Shown here piece after piece: positions 57,452 to 64,000 of a stretch of 64,000 nt of DNA. Within the stretch, counting starts at the first letter, position 1. Every line of letters starts with the position of its first letter. Made by a program: the position numbers and the translations under genes. Under the pieces are notes generated by a model. The model worked only from the letters and a program-made list of their open reading frames with translations, did not search any database and was not told the DNA's origin. This stretch comes from Mycobacterium sp. 1274756.6 (GTDB taxonomy: Bacteria; Actinomycetota; Actinomycetes; Mycobacteriales; Mycobacteriaceae): contig NZ_LZLJ01000093.1 in assembly GCF_001668625.1 (NCBI RefSeq), positions 124,001 to 188,000 on the forward strand. The letters are read 5' to 3'.

Positions 57452-58858
57452 TTATCTGCGGCGCGTGCCCTCCGACAGGAACCCCAGCAGGTCGTGGCGG
57501 GTGATGACGCCGACGGGTTTGCCCTCCTCCACCACCATGACCGCATCCTGCTCGCGCAGCGCCGCGGCGACCTCGCCGAGCAGCTCCCCGGCCCCGATCA
57601 GCGGCAGCGGCGGGCTCATGTGCTTGTCCACGGCGTCGGCGAGCTGGGCGCGACCCTCGAACACCGCGGAGAGCAGTTCGCGTTCGGAGACACTGCCGGC
57701 GACCTCCCCGGCCATCACCGGCGGTTCGGCGCCGACGACCGGCATCTGCGACACCCCGTATTCGCGCAGGATGCCGATCGCGTCGCGGATCGTCTCCGAC
57801 GGGTGGGTGTGCACCAGATCGGGCAGCACACCGGATTTGCCGCGCAGGACGTCGCCGACGGTGGGTTCGCGGGTGGTGCCGTCGAGCCGGGACCGCAGGA
57901 ACCCGTAGGAGGACATCCACTCGTCGTTGAAGATCTTCGACATGTAGCCGCGGCCGCCGTCGGGCAGCAGCACCACGATCAGCGCGTCCGGCCCGGCTTT
58001 CTCCGCGACCCGCAGCGCGGCCACCACCGCCATCCCGCACGACCCGCCGACCAGCAGCGCCTCCTCGCGCGCGAGCCGCCGGGTCATGTCGAAGGAGTCG
58101 GAGTCGGAGACCGCGATGATCTCGTCGGGGATCGCCGGGTCGTAGGCCTTCGGCCAGAAGTCCTCCCCGACCCCTTCCACCAGGTAGGGCCGGCCGGTGC
58201 CGCCGGAGTACACCGAGCCCTCAGGGTCGGCGCCGATCACCGTGACCGGGCCGCCGGGCCGGTCGGCGGAGACCTCCTTGAGGTAGCGGCCGGTGCCGCT
58301 GATCGTGCCGCCGGTGCCGATCCCGGCCACGAAGTGGGTGATCTGGCCGTCGGTGTCGGCCCAGATCTCCGGCCCGGTCGTCTCGTAGTGGCTGGCTGGG
58401 CCGGCCTGGTTGGAGTACTGGTCGGGCTTCCAGGCCCCCTCGATCTCGGCGGTGAGCCGGTCGGAGACGCTGTAGTAGCTGTCGGGGTGGTCCGGCGGGA
58501 CGGCCGTCGGGCACACCACCACCTCGGCGCCGTAGGCGCGCAACACGTCGCGCTTGTCCTCGCTGACCTTGTCCGGGCAGACGAACACGCAGCGGTACCC
58601 GCGCCGCTGGGCCACCAGCGCCAGCCCCACCCCGGTGTTGCCCGAGGTGGGTTCGACGATCGTGCCGCCCGGTTTGAGCAGGCCGGCGGCCTCGGCGTCG
58701 TCGATCATCTTCACCGCGATGCGGTCTTTGGAGCTGGCGCCGGGGTTGAGGTATTCGATCTTGGCGACCACGCGCCCCGCTCCGGGCGGCACCACCGAGT
58801 TCAGCTGAACCAGAGGGGTGTCGCCGATGAGTTCACTGATGTGAGGGGCTATCCGCAT
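57452..58858 (-). CDS. cbs: Cystathionine beta-synthase
   Basis: PLP enzyme condensing serine and homocysteine to cystathionine (reverse transsulfuration). The 468-residue protein has the fold-type II PLP motif NPGASSKDRIA with the catalytic lysine, EPTSGNTGVGLA, the GIGTGGTISGTGRY phosphate loop, and a C-terminal CBS-domain pair from about residue 335. The start at 58858 gives MRIAPHISELIGDTPL, the mycobacterial N-terminus, with GGGGC upstream; an ATG three codons earlier is possible. It corresponds to Rv1077. Confidence 0.94.
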   Translation of the reverse strand: MRIAPHISELIGDTPLVQLNSVVPPGAGRVVAKIEYLNPGASSKDRIAVKMIDDAEAAGLLKPGGTIVEPTSGNTGVGLALVAQRRGYRCVFVCPDKVSEDKRDVLRAYGAEVVVCPTAVPPDHPDSYYSVSDRLTAEIEGAWKPDQYSNQAGPASHYETTGPEIWADTDGQITHFVAGIGTGGTISGTGRYLKEVSADRPGGPVTVIGADPEGSVYSGGTGRPYLVEGVGEDFWPKAYDPAIPDEIIAVSDSDSFDMTRRLAREEALLVGGSCGMAVVAALRVAEKAGPDALIVVLLPDGGRGYMSKIFNDEWMSSYGFLRSRLDGTTREPTVGDVLRGKSGVLPDLVHTHPSETIRDAIGILREYGVSQMPVVGAEPPVMAGEVAGSVSERELLSAVFEGRAQLADAVDKHMSPPLPLIGAGELLGEVAAALREQDAVMVVEEGKPVGVITRHDLLGFLSEGTRRR

Positions 58859-58892
58859 GAGCCCCATCGTCCCAGGTCGCTACGGACGGCGC

Positions 58893-59924
58893 CTAGCCGG
58901 TGGCTTCGCGGATGTATTCGCCGATCTGGCGCAGCGAGCGTTTGGCCTCCGGAACGAACCCGCCGGCCAGCTGGAAATCGTGGATCTGACCCGGCCAGAT
59001 CCGCACTTCGGTGGGCACCCCGGCGGCCGCCAGCTTGCGGGCGGCCAGTTGCGCGTCGTGCAGCAGCACCTCCGATCCCGACACGTGGATCAGGGTGCGC
59101 GGCAGGTCCGGGGTGATGTGGTCGAGCGGCTCGTAGAGCCGCTCGGGCTCGCCGTCGACGATGTTCCTGGCGGCGGCCCTGCTGACCAGCGACAGCAGCG
59201 CGTCGAACGCCTTGGCGGGGAACATCGCGTCGGTCTTGATGTTGGGGTGGGCTTGCTTGGGTTTCTTGTCCAGCTCCAACAGCGGCGACAGGGTGACCAA
59301 CGCGGCCGGCTGCTCCTCCTCCTCGGCCAGCCGCTGCGTGAGCGCCATCGCGAGGTAGCCGCCCGCGGAATCGCCGGCCACCACGATCTGGTCGGGCTGG
59401 TAGCCGCGCAGCCGCAGCCACCGGTAGCCGTCGTAACAGTCGTCGAGGGCCTGCCCGATCGAGTACTTCGGGACCAGCCGGTAGTTGACCACCAGGACCG
59501 GCGAGTCGGCGAACTGCGAGACCGCGTTGACCACCCGGCTGTGCGAGTTGGCCCCGCAGGTCAGAAAGGCGCCACCGTGCAGGTAGAGCACCACGCGCCG
59601 GTTGCCGTCGGCGGGCAGCACGCCGGGGGCGCGCACCAGTTGGGCGTCGCAGTCCGGCAGGTCCACCGTCACCCGCACGGTGCCGGGGGTGGGTAGCAGC
59701 GCCCTGGAGACGAAGTCGATGAGCTCCCAGGGCCAGGGCAGGTGCGGGAAGTTGCCGAACACCGCCAGCGCGGGCCGGACCGTCAGCCGGGTCGCCAGCG
59801 AGACCACCCGCGCCTGCAGGCTCGGCCCGCTCTCGGTGACCTCGACCGGCAGGCCGTCGCTGGCCGGGTAGGCGCGCCTACGCGGGCGGGTCGGGATGAC
59901 GGTTGCTTCACTGGGTGCGGTCAT
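58893..59924 (-). CDS. lipU: Carboxylesterase/lipase (LipU-like, HSL family)
   Basis: A 343-residue hormone-sensitive-lipase-type esterase: oxyanion-hole HGGAF (residues 116-120), nucleophile Ser186 in GDSAGGY and C-terminal histidine in GQIHDFQLAGG. Position between cbs and the SGNH hydrolase matches lipU (Rv1076). Two close starts exist; ATG 59924 (MTAPSEATVIPT) is used. It ends 34 bases before cbs on the same strand. Short-chain acyl ester substrates are likely but unproven. Confidence 0.88.
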   Translation of the reverse strand: MTAPSEATVIPTRPRRRAYPASDGLPVEVTESGPSLQARVVSLATRLTVRPALAVFGNFPHLPWPWELIDFVSRALLPTPGTVRVTVDLPDCDAQLVRAPGVLPADGNRRVVLYLHGGAFLTCGANSHSRVVNAVSQFADSPVLVVNYRLVPKYSIGQALDDCYDGYRWLRLRGYQPDQIVVAGDSAGGYLAMALTQRLAEEEEQPAALVTLSPLLELDKKPKQAHPNIKTDAMFPAKAFDALLSLVSRAAARNIVDGEPERLYEPLDHITPDLPRTLIHVSGSEVLLHDAQLAARKLAAAGVPTEVRIWPGQIHDFQLAGGFVPEAKRSLRQIGEYIREATG

Positions 59925-60111
59925 GCTGCACACTCCTACGCCGATGTAGTCCGTGTCCCCCGGCCCAGCCCTCGGGGGCCAGCCCGGCCAAACTTAGCCT
60001 GTCACATTTAATTATTTCAACAATCAGTGAGTCTGTTTCGATATGACTTTTGCTCTGGACTGTGATCGTTGCTGGTCAGAGATGTCATAAAGGTTTCTTA
60101 GACTAGCGGGC

Positions 60112-61035
60112 GTGGACAAACGGGCGTCGCGTCGATCTACGGTCGCGCTGGCCGCTGCGGGTGCACTCGCCTCCACCGGAACCGCCGTCCTGGGGGCCCG
60201 GAACCTGCTGACCGGCCAGGCCGACCACGCTCGCCAGGTCATCCCCAAGGCCTGGGCGCCGCCCCCGCGCGCCGACGGCGTCTACTCGCGCGGCGGCGGG
60301 CCGGTCCGTCGCTTCCAACGCGGGGACCGCGTCGATCTGCACGTGATGCTCTTCGGTGATTCGACCGCCGCCGGGTACGGCTGCCGGCGCACCGACGAGC
60401 TGCCGGGGGTGCTGATCGCCCGGGATCTGGCCGACCGGACCAGTGGGCGCATCCGGCTGTCCACCAAGGCCATCGTCGGCGCCACCTCCAAGGGTCTGTG
60501 CGGGCAGGTCGACGCCATGCTGGTGGCCGGTCCGCCGCCGGAGGTGGCGGTGATCCTGATCGGCGCCAACGACGTCACCGCGCTCAACGGCATCGCCGCC
60601 TCGGCTCGCCGGGTGGGCTTGGTGGTGCAGCAGCTGCGTGATAAGGGCGCCACCGTCGTGGTCGGCACCTGCCCGGATTTCGGGGTGATCACCGCGATCC
60701 CGCAGCCGCTGCGCTGGGTGACCCGCGCCCGCGGCCTGCAGCTGGCGAGGGCGCAGGCCGCGGCGATCACCGCGGCCGGGGGCATCGCGGTGCCGCTCGC
60801 CGAGCTGCTGGCGCGCCGGTTCGTCGGGGCCCCGCATCTGCTGTCCGAGGACCGCTATCACCCGTCGGCGGCCGGCTACGCGCTCATCGCCGCGGAACTG
60901 CGCCGCGCGGTGCGCGCCGCGGTGACTCCCCCGGTCGCTCTCGACCCCGCGCCGCGCCGGGCGCCGGTCGCTGCGGTTCGCCCGGCCCGTCACCCGCTGG
61001 CCGGCTGCCCCGTGGCGAGCACTTCCGAGCGGTAG
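60112..61035 (+). CDS. SGNH/GDSL hydrolase, secreted or anchored
   Basis: A 307-residue SGNH hydrolase. An N-terminal hydrophobic stretch (residues 9-28, STVALAAAGALASTGTAVLG) looks like a signal sequence or anchor. Block I GDST holds nucleophile Ser84, block III is GAND, and DRYHPS carries the Asp-x2-His of block V. The GTG at 60112 has TAGACT seven bases upstream, consistent with a leaderless mRNA. The 187-base gap before it is unusually AT-rich and serves as divergent promoter with lipU. It matches Rv1075c, an esterase. Confidence 0.88.
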   Translation: MDKRASRRSTVALAAAGALASTGTAVLGARNLLTGQADHARQVIPKAWAPPPRADGVYSRGGGPVRRFQRGDRVDLHVMLFGDSTAAGYGCRRTDELPGVLIARDLADRTSGRIRLSTKAIVGATSKGLCGQVDAMLVAGPPPEVAVILIGANDVTALNGIAASARRVGLVVQQLRDKGATVVVGTCPDFGVITAIPQPLRWVTRARGLQLARAQAAAITAAGGIAVPLAELLARRFVGAPHLLSEDRYHPSAAGYALIAAELRRAVRAAVTPPVALDPAPRRAPVAAVRPARHPLAGCPVASTSER

Positions 61036-61089
61036 CGTTAGATTCGAGGGCACCCAAGTTTCGGGCTGACCCATACGGAGGGAGCCATC

Positions 61090-62307
61090 GTGCCGGAAGC
61101 CGTCATCGTTTCAACCGCGCGTTCGCCGATCGGCCGCGCCAACAAGGGGTCGCTGGTGAGCATGCGGCCCGACGACCTGGCCGCCCAGATGGTGCGGGCC
61201 GCGCTCGACAAGGTGCCCGCCCTGGACCCCAAAGACATCGACGACCTGATGATGGGCTGCGCGCAGCCCGCCGGTGAGGCCGGCTATAACATCGCCCGGG
61301 CCGTCGCCGTCGAGTTGGGCTATGACTTCCTGCCCGGCACCACCGTCAACCGGTACTGTTCGTCGTCGCTGCAGACCACCCGGATGGCCTTCCACGCGAT
61401 CAAGGCCGGCGAGGGTGACGCGTTCATCTCCGCCGGGGTGGAGACGGTGTCCCGCTTCGGCGTCGGCGCCGCCGACGGCGCACCCAACAGCAAGAACCCG
61501 ATGTTCGACGAGGCGCAGGCCCGCACCGTCAAGCAGGCCGAGGGCGCGACCGAGTGGCACGACCCGCGCGACGACGGCAACATCCCCGACGTCTACATCG
61601 CGATGGGCCAGACCGCGGAGAACGTCGTGCTGCACACCGGGATCAGCCGGGAAGAGCAGGACAAGTGGGGGGTGCGCAGCCAGAACCGCGCCGAGGAGGC
61701 CATCAAGAACGGCCACTTCGCCAAGGAGATCGTCCCGGTGACCCTGCCTGACGGCACCGTCGTCGACACCGACGACGGCCCGCGCGCCGGCACCACCTAC
61801 GAGAAGGTGTCGCAGCTCAACCCGGTGTTCCGGCCCAACGGCACGATCACCGCGGGCAACGCCTGCCCGCTCAACGACGGGGCGGCCGCGTTGGTGATCA
61901 TGAGCGACACCAAGGCCAAGGAGCTGGGGCTGACCCCGCTGGCGCGGATCGTCTCCACCGGCGTGAGCGCCCTGTCCCCCGAGATCATGGGGCTGGGGCC
62001 GATCGAGGCGGTGCGCAAGGCGCTGCGCATCGCGGGCATGTCGATCTCCGACATCGACCTGTATGAGATCAACGAGGCGTTCGCGGTGCAGGTGCTCGGT
62101 TCCGCGCGCGAGTTGGACATGGACTTGGACAAGCTGAACGTCTCCGGCGGCGCGATCGCGCTCGGCCACCCGTTCGGCATGACCGGCGCGCGCATCACCG
62201 CGACCCTGCTGAACAACCTGACCAGCCACGACAAGACGTTGGGCATCGAGACGATGTGCGTCGGCGGCGGCCAGGGCATGGCGATGGTGCTTGAGCGGCT
62301 CTCCTGA
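61090..62307 (+). CDS. fadA3: Acetyl-CoA acetyltransferase FadA3
   Basis: A 405-residue thiolase of beta-oxidation. Cys90 in VNRYCSSSLQ is the nucleophile; NEAFAV, GHPFGMTGAR and the C-terminal CVGGGQGMAM complete the active site. The GTG at 61090 follows GGAGGGAG. Synteny with the SGNH hydrolase supports the fadA3 (Rv1074c) assignment. It differs from the thiolase at 0.9-2.1 kb, which has CGSSQQ and a shorter insertion region. A hairpin repeat lies directly after its stop. Confidence 0.93.
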   Translation: MPEAVIVSTARSPIGRANKGSLVSMRPDDLAAQMVRAALDKVPALDPKDIDDLMMGCAQPAGEAGYNIARAVAVELGYDFLPGTTVNRYCSSSLQTTRMAFHAIKAGEGDAFISAGVETVSRFGVGAADGAPNSKNPMFDEAQARTVKQAEGATEWHDPRDDGNIPDVYIAMGQTAENVVLHTGISREEQDKWGVRSQNRAEEAIKNGHFAKEIVPVTLPDGTVVDTDDGPRAGTTYEKVSQLNPVFRPNGTITAGNACPLNDGAAALVIMSDTKAKELGLTPLARIVSTGVSALSPEIMGLGPIEAVRKALRIAGMSISDIDLYEINEAFAVQVLGSARELDMDLDKLNVSGGAIALGHPFGMTGARITATLLNNLTSHDKTLGIETMCVGGGQGMAMVLERLS

Positions 62308-62335
62308 GCCGCGTCGACTCTGGCGGCTCACCTCG

Positions 62336-62400
62336 GCGTCGACTCTGCGGCGAGCAGGCAGGCTACTCGCACTTTTGTCTGCTCAACGCAGAGTCAATGC
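62336..62400. repeat. Hairpin repeat, copy B
   Basis: Arms at 62336-62349 and 62387-62400 match at 12 of 14 positions (GTCGACTCTGCG core). The loop contains CTACTCGCACTTTTG, shared with copy A. A second partial left arm, GCGTCGACTCTGGCGG, lies at 62311-62326. It fills the gap between convergent fadA3 and the AbiEi/DUF559 gene, and its right half codes for the last residues of the latter. Confidence 0.8.
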
Positions 62401-63243
62401 AGCCCAGGCTTGCCGCACCCGCCCCACGATCTCGCTGCGGCGGTGACCGGCCAGTACCCGGATGAGAGTCCAGCCCGCCCGCTGCAGAAACTCCGACCGC
62501 TCGACGTCTTTGCGGAACTGGTCGCGGCTGACCCGATGCTGCTCACCGTCGTATTCGACGGCCAGCAGGAGCTCTTCCCAGCCCATGTCGAGGTAATACC
62601 GCGGATAGCCGTCGACGCCTGGCACCGGGATCTGGGTGCGCGGCGTCGGGAAACCCGCCTCGATGAGCAGCAGCCGCAGCCAGCTCTCCTTCGGTGACTG
62701 CGCGTTGCCGTCGACGAGAGCCAACGCGCGCTCCAGCTGACGGAGCCCGCGGGTGCGGCGGTGATTAGCGGCTAAGCGCTTGACGTCGCCGACGTTGAAG
62801 CGGGTGGCGTGGGCGAGCGCGTCCAGTCGCGCCACCGCCTGGCCTAAGCTGCCGCGCCTGCCGAGGTCGAACGCCGTCCGCTCGATGGAGGTCACCGGCA
62901 GCCCGCGCAGGCGGCGGGTCTCACCGTCGAGCAGCAACTCCGCGCGCGTCCTCACACCCTTCGGGGCGCGGGCATTGCGCCAGACCAGCTCCACGTCGGC
63001 GTCGCTCTCGACCCACCTCGCGCCATGCAGCGCCGCCGCGGCGACCCCGGCGATCACCGCCTTCCGTCTCGACCACAGCCAGGCGGAGACGATGCGGTCA
63101 TTCAGGGTGGGGGTGGCCCACTTGTCGAGGTAGACGTCGGGGAAGAGCGCGGTGTAGTACCTGCTCAGCTCATGCCAGCTCACCGCACCGGCGGCCCGCG
63201 CCTCCGAACCGAGGAACGGGCGCCGCTCCACAAACCCCGCCAT
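62383..63243 (-). CDS. AbiEi-like/DUF559 nuclease-fold protein
   Basis: A 286-residue protein in two parts. The first 170 residues resemble the AbiEi-type antitoxin family (IAGVAAAALHGARWV, then GLPVTSIERTAFDLGRR). The last 105 residues have a PD-(D/E)XK nuclease-like core of the DUF559 type: Glu186, Asp219 (YYLDMGWEE) and Glu230/Asp232 in AVEYDGEQHR, followed by SEFLQRAGWTLIRV. Such proteins are multi-copy in mycobacteria and uncharacterised; a DNA-end or defence role is inference. From memory Rv1073, of similar length, lies here in M. tuberculosis. No partner toxin gene is adjacent. Hairpin repeats flank it, and copy B encodes its ALTLR C-terminus. Confidence 0.8.
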   Translation of the reverse strand: MAGFVERRPFLGSEARAAGAVSWHELSRYYTALFPDVYLDKWATPTLNDRIVSAWLWSRRKAVIAGVAAAALHGARWVESDADVELVWRNARAPKGVRTRAELLLDGETRRLRGLPVTSIERTAFDLGRRGSLGQAVARLDALAHATRFNVGDVKRLAANHRRTRGLRQLERALALVDGNAQSPKESWLRLLLIEAGFPTPRTQIPVPGVDGYPRYYLDMGWEELLLAVEYDGEQHRVSRDQFRKDVERSEFLQRAGWTLIRVLAGHRRSEIVGRVRQAWAALTLR

Positions 63244-63286
63244 GCCGGCATGGTGCCGGTACCGCCCGACAACGTGCCCGGATACA

Positions 63287-63349
63287 CGTCGACTCTGCGG
63301 TGACCAGAGGCGCTACTCGCCCTTGTGCGTGGTCACCGCAGAGTCGACG
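63287..63349. repeat. Hairpin repeat, copy C
   Basis: A perfect 20-base inverted repeat (63287-63306 and 63330-63349; CGTCGACTCTGCGGTGACCA and its complement) with a 23-base loop containing CTACTCGCCCTTGTG. It is the best-preserved copy. It lies between the AbiEi/DUF559 gene's start and the end of the BI-1 gene on the same strand. Confidence 0.88.
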
Positions 63350-63362
63350 GTGAAGCTGCGGT

Positions 63363-64000
63363 CTAGTCGCTCTGGAAGTAGCTGAGCAGGCGCAGGATCT
63401 CGATGTACAGCCAGACCAGGGTGACGGTCAGCCCGAGCGCGATGCCCCAGGCGGCCTTCTCCGGCGCGCCGGCGCGCACCATCTGGTCGGCGGCGTCGAA
63501 GTCGATCAGGAAGCTGAACGCGGCGATCCCGATGCAGACCAGCGAGAAGATGATCGCCAGCGGACCGCCGTTGCGCAGGCCCATCTCGATGCCGAACAGG
63601 TGCAGCACCAGGTTGCCCAGCATCAGCACCAGCGCGCCGAACAGCGCCGCGACCACCATGCGGGTGAACTTCGGCGTGACGCGGATGGCGCCGGTCTTGT
63701 AGACGACCAGCATCCCGAAGAACACCCCGAAGGTGCCCATCACCGCCTGCCCGATGAGGACCCCGGCGTTGGCGCCGGAGACCACCACGTTGGCGAACAG
63801 GAACGAGATCGCGCCGAGGAACAGTCCCTCCAGCGCGGCGTAGCTCAGCACGATCGCCGGGTTGTCCTGCTTCCGGCCGAACGTCGCGACCAGCACCAGC
63901 CCCAGCCCACCGAACGCACCGATGAAGGTGAACGGGGTGGCCAAGCCGAGGTTGGACTGCACCAGGAAGTAGGAGACGACGGCGACCGCGGAGAGAACCC
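63363..64000 (-). CDS. Bax inhibitor-1/YccA family membrane protein, 5' end beyond window
   Basis: The minus-strand frame runs off the right end; at least 212 residues are visible with about seven helices (for example FTFIGAFGGLGLVLVATFG, VVSGANAGVLIGQAVMGTFGVFFGMLVVY). The C-terminal FLIDFDAADQMV with its acidic residues is the BI-1/YccA hallmark, a pH-sensitive cation or calcium leak site in characterised members. The in-frame GTG at 63962 is internal, since hydrophobic coding (VVSYFLV) continues upstream. It corresponds in position to Rv1072. Function in mycobacteria unknown. Confidence 0.9.
   Translation of the reverse strand, partial: VLSAVAVVSYFLVQSNLGLATPFTFIGAFGGLGLVLVATFGRKQDNPAIVLSYAALEGLFLGAISFLFANVVVSGANAGVLIGQAVMGTFGVFFGMLVVYKTGAIRVTPKFTRMVVAALFGALVLMLGNLVLHLFGIEMGLRNGGPLAIIFSLVCIGIAAFSFLIDFDAADQMVRAGAPEKAAWGIALGLTVTLVWLYIEILRLLSYFQSD

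Noticed and set aside
57212..59116. A 634-codon plus-strand frame opposite pra and cbs
   Set aside because: Antisense shadow; cbs and pra are both complete on the minus strand.
62383..63243. A type IV AbiEi/AbiEii toxin-antitoxin pair
   Set aside because: No AbiEii-type nucleotidyltransferase toxin gene lies next to it; neighbours are fadA3 and a BI-1 family gene.

Overview
The window is about 70% GC, with GTG starts, probable leaderless genes and genes packed end to end. From its gene content (mycothiol S-conjugate amidase, PrpR with methylcitrate genes, DesA-type desaturases, PhoH2, Pra, 3-beta-hydroxysteroid dehydrogenase) it is the chromosome of a mycobacterium (Mycobacteriaceae). From roughly 6.9 kb to the right end, the order matches from memory the M. 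tuberculosis block Rv1132 back to Rv1072, in inverted orientation and with accessory genes interspersed. I could not run a search, so names rest on motifs, gene order and remembered homologues.

Layout. 0-4 kb: a beta-oxidation pair (enoyl-CoA hydratase and thiolase), a PknH-type sensor lipoprotein-like membrane protein and an NAD(P)-binding protein. 4-6.7 kb: a cobalamin riboswitch and metE. 6.9-9.8 kb: a DUF3556-type membrane protein behind a KstR-like operator, and a DesA1-like desaturase. 9.8-14.9 kb: the methylcitrate operon prpD-prpB-prpC, divergent from prpR. 14.8-24.5 kb: DoxX, a WS/DGAT-like acyltransferase, two alpha/beta hydrolases, a class III cyclase, a papain-fold protein, an MFS/LysR pair, OsmC, an isochorismatase-like hydrolase and an Arr-type rifamycin ADP-ribosyltransferase. 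24.7-31.4 kb: ychF, a DUF6542-type protein, ispH, a lipid-droplet-type protein, xseA-xseB and a steroid dehydrogenase behind a second KstR-like operator. 31.4-34.9 kb: an accessory insert with a broken SDR gene and a 1048-residue cyclase/ATPase. 35-46.7 kb: AI-2E transporter, DUF4245, glpX, fum, a proline-rich protein, phoH2 with its small overlapping upstream gene, desA2, glyA, DUF885 and coaA. 46.7-54.7 kb: hydrolase, membrane protein, short-chain Z-prenyl synthase, TrhA, a ketosteroid-isomerase-like protein, YyaL-type protein and mca. 54.9-64 kb: greA, metB, pra, cbs, lipU, an SGNH hydrolase, fadA3, an AbiEi/DUF559-type protein and a truncated BI-1/YccA protein.

How the genes fit together. 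Several units converge on cholesterol and propionate use: two KstR-like operators (DUF3556 gene and 3-beta-HSD), thiolases, an enoyl-CoA hydratase and the methylcitrate cycle that disposes of propionyl-CoA, here including a dedicated prpB. Methionine and cysteine metabolism is represented by the B12-repressed metE, by metB and cbs, with glyA feeding one-carbon units. Central carbon metabolism has fum, glpX and coaA.

The most unusual structure is a family of three imperfect hairpins (26979-27049, 62336-62400, 63287-63349) sharing stem and loop sequence. Two of them bracket the AbiEi/DUF559 gene, and one supplies that gene's last codons. Other points are a nested palindrome at 24530-24606, a triple GCAATACAC motif in the greA leader, and the SDR remnant at the edge of the cyclase/ATPase insertion. 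No tRNA, rRNA, CRISPR array, insertion sequence or prophage was recognised.
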